From Capra hircus (Eukaryota; Chordata; Mammalia; Artiodactyla; Bovidae): DNA of 64,000 nucleotides. Numbering within the stretch: position 1 is the stretch's first letter; the number at the start of each line of letters is the position of its first letter. Shown in pieces: positions 10,432-20,642 of this stretch. The position numbers were made by a program, and so were the translations under genes. Under the pieces are notes generated by a model, which did no database searches, had not been told where the DNA came from, and saw nothing but the letters and a program-made list of their open reading frames with translations. The stretch is taken from assembly GCF_001704415.2 (NCBI RefSeq), contig NW_017189517.1, positions 9,559,167-9,623,166 on the forward strand. The letters run 5' to 3'.

Positions 10432-10634
10432 TGTGAACGCATGCATGCATGCTTAGTCGTGTCTGACTCTTTGCGACTCCGTGGACTATAGCCCACCAGG
10501 CTCTTCGGTCCATGGGATTCTCTAGGCAAGAATACTGGAGTGGGTTGCCATTTCCTCCTCCAGGGAGCAAAACTGCATCTCTTGTGTCTCCTGTGTTGGC
10601 AGGCAGATTCTTCACCACCGTACCACCTGGGAAA
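10432..10634 (-). mobile_element. Bov-tA SINE, antisense, in the same LTR
   Basis: Antisense Bov-tA with a 'gcatgcatgcatgc' tail at the left. The repeat gctcagg at 10421-10427 and 10635-10641 is the likely target duplication. It is opposed to the copy at 10117, giving an inverted SINE pair about 100 bases apart. Confidence 0.92.
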
Positions 10635-11265
10635 GCTCAGGCTTTCACAAGGCTGCAATCAGAGTATTAGCTGGGACCAGATCCTCATCTCAAGTTCCAA
10701 GTTGTCTTCTACGCTCATGTGCTTGTTCACCAAATTCGTTTTCTTGTTTTAGTAGAACTCACGGAACTTTCTTCTTCAAGGCCAGCAGGAAAGAGAACCT
10801 GTCCTCTTCAAGTCTCGTTTTTCAGGGAAGGCCTGGAATCTCTTTTAAAAGGCTCACCAGATTAGGTCAAGCCCAGCGAAGATAATCTCCTTTTAATTAA
10901 CTCACGTGACTGACTAGAGGCCTTATTTACAGCTGCAAAATCCCACTACCGTTGTCTGTTCTATTCGTCAGAAGAAAGTGACAAGCTCCACCTACATTAA
11001 AGGGGACAGGCTTATGTAAGAGTGTAAGTATCAGAGTATAGGAATTATTAGGGTCATCTTAGAATTTTGCCTGTCACATCATTTAAGCAAGTTTTCCGAT
11101 TGATGTTTTCCATATTTCTATAAGGGATACCTGAATTATTTAATACCTCTGGAGCTACAATTAGAATAAATGTTTCTTCATACCTTCTTCCCTATAGCTG
11201 TGTTCTTATTGCCATTTAACAATTTAAGACATAAAGTTAGAAAAGCAAGTGTTAACTGAAATACT

Positions 11266-11385
11266 GGGTTTCTCAGGTGGCTCAGTGGTAAAGAACCCAC
11301 CTGCCAATGCAGGAGACATAAGAGACCCAGGTTCGATCCCTGGTTCAGGAAGTTCCCCTGGAATAGGGAATGGCAACCCAACAGG
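11266..11385 (+). mobile_element. Bov-tA SINE, 3'-truncated
   Basis: Only the tRNA-like head and the first part of the Bov-A body are present ('gggtttctcaggtggctcag' to 'ggaatggcaacccaacagg'). The repeat aatact at 11260-11265 and 11386-11391 fits a short target duplication. Truncation at the 3' side is unusual for a retroposed SINE. Confidence 0.85.
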
Positions 11386-11395
11386 AATACTACCT

Positions 11396-11490
11396 ATCTT
11401 TCAGGGCTGCTGTCAGGATTAAATTCAATAATATATGTTAAATACCTCACATATAGTAATATCCACAAAATAGGTGCTCAATGAGTAGTG
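11396..11490 (+). mobile_element. MIR SINE 3' part, sense
   Basis: 'gggctgctgtcaggattaaa' and 'aaataggtgctcaatgagt' match the MIR 3' half in sense orientation. Confidence 0.65.
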
Positions 11491-12147
11491 GCCATGGTGA
11501 GGAAGATTGAGAGGCCCATCCTGCTACTGAAGACTTTTCAGATGTCTGGGATGATCCATCATGGAGGCCCACGTCCACTATTTTCTTTGTTCTGGAAACC
11601 CAAAGTAGGGTATTAGGCTGAGTCCAGGGGACTGCTGGGAGAAGAGTAATAAGAAAAGATCTAAAAGTCTTGGGAAAATGTGTGCTAAATGGTAAATATA
11701 AAAATAATACATCATCCCTTTGAAGACAAGGTGTGAGATATACAATATTTGCTTCTGTTAGGCAATTTGAATATTAAAAACATGTTTTGTTCCAGAGTTT
11801 ACCTTCTTTAAAGTGAATAAGGTAGATAATAAGATTCCTTTTGTTTGCATAATAAAAGCATTTAAAAAAAAATCTTGTGTATGTGTGTTTGGTGGGGAGT
11901 AATGGAATGACCCTCAGGTCTTGAATTATTCCTCTCTATTCTCCCCTTTTTTCTCTTCTTCTTCTTCTCTTGGGTGCACAACCATTTCCCAGCTCTATAT
12001 TATTTGGTTTTTCCAAAGGGTATACAAAGGGAGTAGTGTGGATGACTATCTCAAGTGACAAAGAGAACTTTTGAAGAAGCATGTTATAATCTTTTCTGCT
12101 ATTATAGGTTCAGTTACTATAACAACCAAGGAGAGAAAAAGAAACTC
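11491..12147. other. Unassigned sequence
   Basis: AT-rich DNA with an A-run near 11863 and a pyrimidine-rich stretch at 11930-11975. No gene or repeat family was recognised. Confidence 0.45.
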
Positions 12148-12155
12148 TAGTAGAG

Positions 12156-12334
12156 CAGAGCTCCCGGCTCCTGGGCCATGGACTGGTTCTGGTCCAAGGC
12201 CTGTTAGGAACCGGGCCACACAGCAGGAGGTGAGCAGCAGGTGAAGCCAAAACCACCCCTCTCCTCCTGTAGTCCATGGAAAAACTGTCCTCCACAAAAG
12301 TGGTCCCTGGTGCCAAAAAGGTTGGGGACTGCTG
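12156..12334 (-). mobile_element. Small non-autonomous hAT element (Zaphod-like) with 8-bp duplication
   Basis: The terminal text 'ccaaaaaggttggggactgctg' at the right and 'ggcctgttaggaaccgggcc' inside are characteristic of a mammalian hAT-Tip100 family (name tentative). The ends are degenerate inverted repeats starting CAG and ending CTG. The 8-bp flanks tagtagag (12148-12155) and tagtggag (12335-12342) match at 7 of 8, as expected for hAT. Confidence 0.8.
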
Positions 12335-12489
12335 TAGTGGAGAACAGTCCATGGGCCAAACCTGGTGGGGAAATTTTCATTACATGAGTAAATGTTAGTG
12401 AAACAAAATTTAGACAGATGAATTTCAGGTGTTTTTTGGGGGGGGCTGAAGCCAAAACAAAATTATATTACCATTATTATTTCCTGGAT

Positions 12490-12684
12490 GCTTGAGCTGG
12501 TGCACTGGGATGACCTAGAGGGATGGTACGGGGAGGGAGGAGGGAGGGGGGTTCAGGATGGGGAACACGTGTGTACCTGTGACAGATACATGGTGATGTA
12601 TGGGGAAACCAATACAATATTGTAAAGTAATTAACCTCCAATTAAAATAAATAAATTTATTTTTAAAAAAAGAAAAAAAAAACA
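12490..12684 (+). mobile_element. Ruminant L1 3' end, sense
   Basis: 'gagctggtgcactgggatga', the G-rich 'ggagggaggagggagg' run, 'acaatattgtaaagtaatta' and an A-rich tail are the L1 3' UTR of ruminants. Strongly 5'-truncated. Confidence 0.93.
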
Positions 12685-13957
12685 AAGTCTTTCTGGATAG
12701 TACAATGCATGGTTGGATGTTATCACAGCAGATAAAGCAATGACACTTTCCATTAATTCTGCATCCTGGCTCATAGCCAATCCTATAACCTAAACGCTCA
12801 TGGTTCTTGTAACTGGTAAACTCAATCACGTGGAGCTGCTGTATGGTCTCTTAGCTTAACCTACAATGTTTGATGAATAGGTCAAACTTCAGGAGAGTTT
12901 AGCCTCTATAGTGTACTCCATGGTACAAAGCTATATGGGGGTGGCTAATTTCATCAATGCCAAGAGACACTCTCAATAATCCAGATATTAAAGAATTCAA
13001 GGAATCAATTAGTCACCCCAAAATGTACCCCAGTAAGCACAATTATCCATATTTATATGTCTATATTGATGTAATAGCACATAAGACTTGCCCATTTCTA
13101 CTCTCCTTGCAAACAGCAGACAGAATACTCACAGTCACGTACAGCTTGGGATTCCCTCTTTTGAACCAGAGTAGAAAGATAGTTAAGAATTTGACGTGAA
13201 AAGAATTTCTTTTTCCTCTCAAATGGTCATTTAGCAAAGTGTCCTTCAATATTCCATATGATCTCATCACCTCCCCTTTTGTCACTGTTAAAGTCTTAAG
13301 AAACAAGTTTGTAAAATGAAATGCATTCCTTCCTCTTCATATCACATCACTAGGGCACCAAGATGGGGGTTTTTAGTGATGCCATATACCCAACTCCCTC
13401 TCAAGGGGGAAAATCAGAAAAGGAGGTTCTATTCAGCATAGTCACCCACATATTTCTAATAGCAGCCCTTATTTCAGAGGATTCATGTGTACTCGAAGAA
13501 TGGGGTGACCTGTGTGATGACGATTCCTGGGGCAAAGTTTATATACGATGTAATACACCAGAAGGAAGTCCCACTTCAAGAAGAAATGAAAAGCCTAGAA
13601 AGGTTACTATTCTTAACCTTATTTAATGATAACTAATTCTAATATTAATAAGGAATGAACCCAATGACCACAAATAATACAAAGGTGAGACTAACCATTA
13701 AGAATATTTCTCCTCTCTCTATAACTCATTAGCACTTAATTCTATTATTCACTAATATCCCAGAGGGAGGAGACTTTCAGAACTGAGCTACTATAGACTG
13801 AGAAATGAAAGAGACTTTTTTCTATTTTAAAGTAATTTGCCACCTTGGGGTAGATAAAACAGTGACTTTCTTCTGAGCTGTTTTGGAGACAGACCTTCCC
13901 AAGAGAAGAGTGCTCAGTAGGGGAGATTCATCTATAAGCCTCCCTGCACACATATCT
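12685..13957. other. Unassigned 1.27-kb stretch
   Basis: No repeat recognised. On the minus strand about 12690-12835 encodes a cysteine-rich segment without family match. On the plus strand 13363-13626 is an 87-codon frame with no domain. Neither has a convincing start context or splice sites. It may be single-copy non-coding DNA or an old relic. Confidence 0.4.
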
Positions 13958-14165
13958 GGGCTTCTATAGTAGCTCAGTGGTAAAGAATCAGCCTGCAATG
14001 CAGGAGACCTGGGTTTGATCCCTGGATCAGGAAGATCCCCTGGAGCACAACAACCCACTCCAGTATTCTTGTCTAGAGAATCCCAAGGACAGAGGACCCT
14101 GGCAGGCTACAGTCCATATGGTTGCAGAGAGTTAGACACGACTGAAGTTACTTAGCACACACACG
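13958..14165 (+). mobile_element. Bov-tA SINE, sense
   Basis: Full tRNA-like head ('agctcagtggtaaagaatca', 'gggtttgatccctgg') and Bov-A body, ending 'gaagttacttagcacacac'. A few bases are missing at about 14047 ('ctggagcacaacaaccc'). Confidence 0.93.
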
Positions 14166-14487
14166 TACACATCTATGGACTCTTTCCTCAGAGTCTGCTG
14201 TTTCCTCCTGAAGTCTAAGGATGCAGGATGAAAAGGAATGGACACGAGAGAATCTAAGGAGTTGTGAGGCAAACCAAGAGGATAGAAGAGAGTAGGAGTT
14301 GAGCACAGGTGTTTTCCTATCTTACGCTGACTGAACATGTGGTTGTCCAAGTGATTTTTTTTCCCTGCCATTAAGTAGGCCAGGGAAGTTCCACGATGCA
14401 AGGTAAAGAGGCAGAATTCCATGGCATCCTTGTCTCTTACAGTAAGAGAACTGCAAAGGACTTGAGAGGTCACGTGTCTGAGTCCCC
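14166..14487. other. Unassigned sequence
   Basis: A 128-codon minus-strand frame spans 14132-14518 but overlaps a SINE at one end and a MIR at the other and has no domain. I do not consider it coding. Confidence 0.45.
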
Positions 14488-14615
14488 ACATTTGATAGAT
14501 GAGGAAATTGATGTGCAAGCACAGTAAAGGACTTGCTTCGGGTCACAGAGCAAGTGAGGGGCCGAGTTGGGACTTGAACTGAATTGAGAGCTCATGTTCT
14601 TCTCCATGGTCTCCA
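14488..14615 (-). mobile_element. MIR SINE, antisense
   Basis: 'tgatagatgaggaaattgat', 'tcgggtcacagagcaagtga' and 'agagctcatgttcttctcca' follow the MIR antisense order. Confidence 0.65.
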
Positions 14616-15351
14616 CTGGGCCAGGTGTGGTGCTTTGCCCATGGAAGGTCAGTAAGTAAACTGCTGTTGAGTTGTGCTGACTTCAGATGTCTTGGCTCTC
14701 AATGACTCTCATGATTCTCCAGGTCATTGCCCTTCAAAGCTGAGTCTATGAACCACACATCAAAGTGATGACCAGTAAGTAACGTAGACTGGAAATTGGC
14801 TGGGAATAGGGGCGAAGGAAACAGATGGTCTCAGACACATTAACCACAGTTTTTCAGGAAGATATTTTAAAGGACAAATAGAGGGAAAATGTAGGATTAA
14901 AGTAGGAATCAATAGGAAGGGGTGCAGGTAGGAAGGGGTATGTGTTTTTCATGTCAAATGCCCCCAGTGCGTCTTGTCTTTATCAAATGTCCAAAGGTCA
15001 TCTTTAAAATTTTTCTGGCTGATATGTGAAGGGACTCTAAGAAGGCAAGACTGGATATGAAGAGAACAACAGAAAGAAATCATGAAACAAAAGGGAGTTG
15101 CTCACTGGCTTAAGGAAAACAGCTGAAAAAATACAGCTCCTTTCATGATATATGGATATATTGCAAGGTATTTTTCTCAGTTGATTTGAGGGCATGAAAT
15201 GTCAATGGTTTAATAGATGTGTTTTGTTATACCAGCAATTGACGGACCTTAAAAAGTGATGCTTAAGGATGCTGCTACCAATTTGTATCATTTGGAGAAA
15301 GAAATTCCAGAATGTCATTCTAGTATATTCCTTTACAAATATAATCTTGAT
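14616..15351. other. Unassigned sequence
   Basis: No repeat or exon was recognised. The last part leads directly into the truncated BovB copy. Confidence 0.45.
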
Positions 15352-16217
15352 CATTTTGTACATCATGAGAAACGCTGGACTGGAAGAAACACAAGCTGGA
15401 ATCAAGATTGCCGGGAGAAATATCAATAACCTCAGATATGCAGATGACACCACCCTTATGGCAGAAAGTGAAGAGGAGATAAAAAGCCTCTTGATGAAAG
15501 TGAAAGAGGAGAGCGAAAAAGTTGGCTTAAAGCTCAACATTCAGAAAACGAAGATCTTGGCATCCGGTCCCATCACTTCATGGGAAGTAGATGGGGAAAC
15601 AGTGGAAACAGTGTCAGACTTTATTTTGGGGGGCTCCAAAATCACTGCAGATGGTGACTGTAGCCATGAAATCAAAAGACGCTTACTCCTTGGAAGAATA
15701 GTTATGACCAACCTAGATGGTATATTCAAAAGCAGAGACACTACTTTGCCGACGAAGGTCCGTCTAGTCAAGGCTATGGTTTTTCCTGTGGTCATATATG
15801 GATGTGAGAGTTGGACTGTGAAGAAGGCTGAGCACTGAAGAATTGATGCTTTTGAACTGTGGTGTTGGAGAAGACTCTTGAGAGTCCCTTGGACTGCAAG
15901 GAGATCCAACCAGTCCATTCTGAAGGAGATCAACCCTGGGATTTCTTTGGAAGGACTGATGCTGAGGCTGAAACTCCAGTACTTTGGCCACCTCATGCGA
16001 AGAGTTGACTCATTGGAAAAGACTCTGATGCTGGGAGGGATTGGGGGCAGGAGGAGAAGGGGATGACAGAGGATGAGATGGCTGGATGGCATCACAGACT
16101 CGATGGATGTGAGTCTGAGTGAACTCCGGGAGTTGGTGATGGACAGGGAGGCCTGGCATGCTGCGATTCATGGGGTCACAGAGAGTCGGATATGACTGAG
16201 TGACTGAACTGAACTGA
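15352..16217 (+). mobile_element. BovB LINE, sense, 3' third
   Basis: It starts abruptly at about 15352-15362 just upstream of the RT YADD box (15437-15448) and runs through the end of the ORF to the terminal 'gagtgactgaactgaactga'. The 5' truncation is typical. It is the sense counterpart of the copy at 8739-9990. Confidence 0.96.
15362..15838 (+). pseudogene. BovB ORF fragment with RT YADD box
   Basis: Open from the 5' truncation to a stop at 15836-15838 just after 'WTVKKAEH'. It carries the RT catalytic motif LRYADDTTLMAES and the conserved GLKLNIQKTK segment. Beyond the stop, further BovB-coding text continues to about 16190 in interrupted frames ('FGHLMRRVDSLEKTLMLGG' near 15980-16040). 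The fragment lacks the endonuclease and RT fingers, so it is inert. Confidence 0.88.
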
Positions 16218-16696
16218 TTTTCTATTCACTTGCCCAAAACCCTTCCAAAAGATGCAATTCAATTCATCCTCAGAAAACTTCTTGTTTTAATTTATTGAGA
16301 AAATACCCACATATGAATTAAAGAAGCCTGCATTTCCTTCCCCTGTGATCTACTGGAGCCAGTCTTTCTAGATATTTTAAGCATTTGGGCTTCCACTCAC
16401 CTGTTATTTTCTAGAGCAACAGTTTGCAAATGGTGGCTGTGAACCTAAGGGTTCAAAGCCATTGCTTCAAGAGTTCTGTAAATATTTGACTCAGGCTTTC
16501 TGTGTGTGAAGGCACATACATATATATGAAAATAAATATAAAATTATCTTAACATTCATAGTAAATTTAGCCTAAGCACTCAGATATTGTATACACCAAT
16601 TTTTAACATTTTGACTATTATCAATGCTTTATCTTAAGTTACCAGGTTGACTGTTTCTGTGCATTTCTTTGAATAAAGCTTGTTTTTCCATCTTTG
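16218..16696. other. Unassigned AT-rich sequence
   Basis: No repeat was firmly recognised. 'atacatatatatgaaaataa' is a short AT-rich patch. The 3' portion leads into an L1 tail. Confidence 0.4.
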
Positions 16697-17119
16697 TTTT
16701 TTTTTTAAAATAGAAACATATTTGGCATATAATATTGAGTGCATTTAAGGTATACAGCATGTTAATTTGATAAATTTTATGTTGTAATATGATTGTCATG
16801 TAGCAATAATTAGCACCTCTGTCATGTTACCTGTCCTTTCTTTTCAATAGTTGGAATAATTGACTTCTAGTCTCTCAGCAAGTTTGATGATTACAAATAA
16901 TATCGTTGTCTCTTTCACTGTACTGTACATTAGATCTCTAGGGCTTATTCACTACTTGTTGCAAAATTGTACCCTTAAACAACATCTGTCCCATTCCTCC
17001 TACCCCCATTCCCCAGTAACCACCATTTTACTCTCTATTTCAATGAGTTTGGTTTTTTAGATTCCATCTTCCATTTCTGTGATTGAAGTATATCTCCATA
17101 TTGCAAAGCAAGCTGCTAT
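16697..17119 (-). mobile_element. Old L1 3' UTR, antisense
   Basis: 'aaggtatacagcatgttaat', 'attgtcatgtagcaataatt', 'caacatctgtcccattcctc' and 'ccccagtaaccaccatttta' are the antisense 3' UTR of older mammalian L1 families. The left T/A run is the tail. Confidence 0.8.
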
Positions 17120-17505
17120 GTAAATCAGCTTAGGCTGCCATAACAAAATACCATAGATTGGTGGCTTAAACAACAGAAATTATTTCTTATAATTCCAGAG
17201 GCTGTAAAGTACAAGATCAAGGTGTTGACTGATTCAGTTTCTGGTGAGAACTCTCCTCTTGGCTTGCAGATGGCTGACTTCTTGCTGTGTCCTCACAAGG
17301 TGGAGAGAGAGAAACAAAAAGAGAAAGAGGATATCTTCCTCTTTTAATAAGGCCACAATCCTATCAGGTTAGGGCCTTACCCTTATGACCTCATTTAATC
17401 TTAATTACCACCTAAAGACCCTGTCCTCAAATACAATCACATTGGAGTTAGTGCTTCAACATAAGAACTGTGGCAGAGAGGGGCACATACAATTCAGCCA
17501 ACAGT
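17120..17505 (-). mobile_element. MaLR LTR, antisense
   Basis: 'ggctgccataacaaaatacc', 'gtggcttaaacaacagaaat', 'gcttgcagatggctgactt', 'ttgctgtgtcctcacaaggt', 'aatacaatcacattggagtt' and 'acaattcagccaaca' are a MaLR LTR read backwards. Solo LTR without internal sequence. Confidence 0.78.
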
Positions 17506-17589
17506 AGCTATGAAAAGATCTCCCCATTTTTAGCTAGCTTACTATGAGTCACCTCTTTTCTGACACTGAAGAATTTAAACATAATTGGG

Positions 17590-17720
17590 AAATAAAATGA
17601 GCATTACTATTATCCCCATTTTACAGACAAGGAAACTAAGGTTCAGAGATGTGAAGCAACTGTTCAAAGTAGCATAGTGAGTAATTCAGAATTTGCAGTT
17701 GATTTTATCTGACTTCAAAA
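17590..17720 (-). mobile_element. MIR SINE, antisense
   Basis: 'tattatccccattttacaga', 'caaggaaactaaggttcaga' and 'tagcatagtgagtaattcag' give the MIR core in antisense. Confidence 0.78.
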
Positions 17721-17882
17721 CGACCTCTTGTTGCCTTCCTTTTCACTCTTCTCCCTCCTGGACAGGGGCCTACCTCATGATCCCAGGAGTTGCCTAAGGG
17801 CAGCAGCCAGATCTCATCTCTGAAGCCCTTCCAGCACCTAGTGCTGGGATGAAGGAGGAAGTTTGTTTAGTCATTTACCTAA

Positions 17883-18083
17883 TCTTGCTGGTGGCTCAGA
17901 CGGTAAAGTGTCTGCCTGCAATGTGGGAGACCCAGGTTCTATTCCTGAGTCAGGAAGATCCCCTGGAGAAGGAAATGGCAATCCACTCCAGCACTCTTGC
18001 CTGGAAAATCCCATGGATGGAAGAGCCTGATAGGCTACAGTCCATGGGGTCGCAAAGAGTCGGACATGACTGAGCGACTTCAC
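17883..18083 (+). mobile_element. Bov-tA SINE, sense
   Basis: tRNA-like head from 'ggtggctcagacggtaaagt', body 'tcccctggagaaggaaatgg', ending 'gagcgacttcactcacttta'. The frames on both strands are SINE sequence. Confidence 0.94.
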
Positions 18084-18104
18084 TCACTTTATCGTCAAAA
18101 AACA

Positions 18105-18222
18105 AGTAAATGTGTACCATGTTACATGGTGATAAATGCTATGCATGTATGAGAGGGGGCTAGAACGTTGTTAGGTGGTGGTGGGGGGTGGATTACAATT
18201 TTAAATAGGGTAGTTGGGGGAG
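18105..18222 (-). mobile_element. L2 LINE fragment (split, part 1)
   Basis: 'gtgataaatgctatgcatgt' and 'aaatagggtagttgggggag' resemble the L2 segment before the 'gcaagtgcaaaggc' text. It resumes at 18333 after a small L1 insertion. Confidence 0.55.
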
Positions 18223-18230
18223 GCCTTATT

Positions 18231-18322
18231 TTTTCCTTTAATTTATTTTTAATTGAAGCATAATTACAATATTGTGTTGATTTCTGCCATGTATCAACAT
18301 GGATCAGTCATAGGTATGGGGA
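18231..18322 (-). mobile_element. L1 3' tail micro-insertion, 10-bp target duplication
   Basis: About 92 bases of antisense L1 3' UTR ('ttaattgaagcataattaca', 'attgtgttgatttctgccat'). The exact duplication aggccttatt at 18221-18230 and 18323-18332 brackets it inside an L2 relic. Confidence 0.9.
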
Positions 18323-18332
18323 AGGCCTTATT

Positions 18333-18480
18333 GCAAAAACGATCTGAAGCAGGTGAGGGAGCAAACCAGGTAGATACCCAAGGAAAGACTGTCCCGGGCA
18401 AAGGGCACCGCAAGTGCAAAGGCTTGAGGGTGGGAACATGCTGCAGGTGTGGGAATGGCAAGGAAGCCAGTATGAGGAGG
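18333..18480 (-). mobile_element. L2 LINE fragment (split, part 2)
   Basis: 'gggcaccgcaagtgcaaagg' and 'cttgagggtgggaacatgct' correspond to a well-known L2 stretch in antisense. The same stretch recurs at 43320-43365. Confidence 0.65.
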
Positions 18481-18488
18481 GGATCCTT

Positions 18489-18545
18489 GTGAGGATTAAA
18501 TGAGGTAATGTGTATGAAGCATGCAGCATGGGACCTGGCACTAAG
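18489..18545 (+). mobile_element. MIR SINE 3' fragment, sense
   Basis: 'tgaggattaaatgaggtaat' and 'gcatgggacctggcactaag' match the MIR 3' region. Confidence 0.6.
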
Positions 18546-19839
18546 GGGTCCCTCCGCAAGCTGGGGATGCGGCAGGGAAGAGAAGCACCCACAGGGCCTC
18601 TGGCATGCTGTCCAGTTTGACTGCACAGAATAGATCAAGTCCTCTGGTGGAGGCGGTGGACTCACCCTCCTGCTGTCTGAGAAGGACACAGTTTGGGCTT
18701 GGGCCCAGTGAGGACTCAATGGAGGCCTGTGCCATTTTCACCCAGGAGCTGGCACCTGGGCTGACGGCCCCCTCATGCATGAGCCCTGCTGAGGATCCTG
18801 ATGGGGACAAAAGGGAGCGGCCTTGGAGTGACTTTCCAAGCCATGGGGGGTGGCAGAGTGATGTGGGGTCTCATTTCTACCCTTCCGGTTGGGAGCCTCT
18901 GGGCCTTTCAGGTGCACAGATAACCACGACCAACCTTGACTCAAACACAGGCAAACTGGGGTCCACATTGTCCTGTGAGGTTGAGGCGGCCATCCTTCCA
19001 AGTTTACAGTAGAGAAATCAGGCTCAGTGAGGTCAAGTTCCCTGCCCGAGATCTGCTAGGCGATTAGAGGTGTCACCAGGGGAGGAGCCCCCACTCTTGA
19101 ATTCAGTGCTGTCACATGCCATGAGTGACTCCTAGAATGGGAAACACCTATGAGTTTTAGGGCAACTGAGTGACTGGGAGATGGTGGGCAGGTCACCTTG
19201 CTTCTGTTCTCTGGGCTTTTCCCCATCTGCTAGATGTGGGAAGCTAGAAGACGACCACAGGGGACTCCTCATGGCTTGCTATAGATGGATACACAGCTTC
19301 ACACCACGAAGATGAGCCTGGGGCTACCCAGACAGGTCCAGCAATGATGGTATGAAAATCCAGAAGGCCTGGCCGGCCCCTTATACTGGAGATCCATTTG
19401 GCAACTCCTGGGCTACCAGGCTGACCCTGCTAAGGAGAAAAGATATGTTCTCTCCTCTTGTCCAAAAAAATACAAAATAAAAAACTCATAAACCCTGCCT
19501 TTGGCCCCTTCACATAAATATGAGGAAGACGAATGGAAAATGAAGGAGTGAAAAACTTGACCAAATGCTTGGTCAGTTGATAACTGATCCTTACAGCTCT
19601 GGGCCAGTGTTACTGTTGCAGGAAGTGGGAAGGGATTGGATGGAGGGTAGCATTGCTGGCAGGATGGAGGAAGAGGGTCCCAAAGATGGAGGGGGCTTTG
19701 CAGCAAGAGTGTCTGTTGTGGGTGCCTTCATGCAGAGCTAGAGCTTTGTTGCATACACCTTCAGGATCCACTGCTGGAGTGCTGAGGTGGGGCCGAGGTG
19801 AAATTGTCATCCACAAGTACTGCTTGACGCACTCTCCAA
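18546..19839. other. GC-richer unassigned stretch with minor MIR traces
   Basis: Less AT-rich than its surroundings. MIR-like text lies at about 18990-19095 (antisense, 'agaaatcaggctcagtgagg') and about 19175-19245 (sense, 'gggcaggtcaccttgcttct'). A 135-codon frame (18605-19012) ends inside one of these traces and shows no domain. CpGs are sparse, so it is not a CpG island by eye. Confidence 0.45.
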
Positions 19840-19992
19840 ACAGTGCCTCATTTAATCCTCCCAACAGCCCCAAAAGGCAGGTTCTATCTTTTGCCATTTT
19901 ACAGACAAGGAAATACAAGCATAAAAATGCTAAAAGACTTACATAAGATCCTGCTCCTAGTAAGTGGCAGAACTGGAATTCACACCCAGGGC
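19840..19992 (-). mobile_element. MIR SINE, antisense
   Basis: 'tgcctcatttaatcctccca', 'ttttgccattttacagacaa', 'cctagtaagtggcagaactg' and 'gaattcacacccaggg' are in MIR antisense order. Confidence 0.82.
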
Positions 19993-20474
19993 TGACTGAT
20001 GCTAGTACCTGGACATTTCACCAAAGCTTCCTTCCTGTCTGTCAGGGCTGGGTGGGACTGCATGATTGCTAAAGACCCTATTTGCACCCCATCATCCATT
20101 CCCTTTGGTTTCTGGGGACATAGAGGCTGGCCTGGCAAGGAGATGGGGTTCTGGGAGGCCAAGGCTACAGCAAAGAGTCCTGACTTGAGACCCTGGGGGA
20201 ATGGGGCCCTGAGGCCAAAACAACTGCAGAAATTGGAAAGCATGCAAGACGGCTGAAAGCCAAAGTGCCAGCAATGCGTTCAGAGGGCTGGTGCCCACAA
20301 GGGAGCCAGAGGTGGCTATGGAGGTTGGGATATATACTAGGAGATGGGATGTAACACAAGCTGGCTGGGAACCAGAAGGGGTGGGGGAAGAGAGAGGCTG
20401 CCACAGAGGGGGCAGCATCTTTCAAAGCGCAGTGACCACGCCCCTAGGCGACACACACAGGTCTCAACGGCATG
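19993..20474. other. Unassigned sequence
   Basis: Overlapping short open frames exist on both strands (up to 108 codons) because this patch is GC-rich and stop-poor. I see no domain or splice context. Confidence 0.45.
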
Positions 20475-20600
20475 ATGTCATTTCATCCTCACAGCAATTC
20501 AGAAACACGGCACATCCACCTCCACTTTATCAGAGGAGAAACTGAGCAAGGGAGGATCAAAGCTGGGAACCAACTCGGATCTGGCTGACTGCAGATCCCA
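20475..20600 (-). mobile_element. MIR SINE, antisense, diverged
   Basis: 'gatgtcatttcatcctcaca', 'ctttatcagaggagaaactg' and 'ccaactcggatctggctgac' suggest a MIR in antisense. Confidence 0.5.
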
Positions 20601-20642
20601 GGTATCCGGTGGTGAATCCTTCTGAACTGTGTGTGGTAAGTA

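Larger units (their letters stand above)
10051..11078 (-). mobile_element. MaLR/ERVL-type LTR, antisense, split by two SINEs
   Basis: Old LTR text in antisense: 'ttctattgctgtgtaataaa', 'ttaaaacaacacccatgtat', 'gctgggtcctctgctcagg', 'caaggctgcaatcagagtat', 'ttctattcgtcagaagaaag' and 'gggtcatcttagaattttgc'. Removing the two Bov-tA inserts restores the order. No viral coding region is attached. The family name is tentative. Confidence 0.6.

Noticed and set aside
13363..13626. 87-codon frame with an acidic, Cys-containing stretch (CDDDSWG)
   Set aside because: The words faintly recall scavenger-receptor Cys-rich text but the spacing of conserved residues is missing. No exon signals.
15269..15838. 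189-codon frame as a possible host RT-derived gene
   Set aside because: It is a 5'-truncated BovB fragment fused by chance to upstream flanking DNA, with the element's 3' end intact and stops beyond. Domestication is unsupported.
18605..19012. 135-codon plus-strand frame in GC-richer DNA
   Set aside because: Frames are open on both strands, it has no domain or splice context, and it ends inside a MIR-like trace. Stop-poor composition explains it.
18500..20400. Possible CpG island or promoter in the GC-richer region
   Set aside because: CpG dinucleotides remain sparse by eye and MIR traces lie within it.
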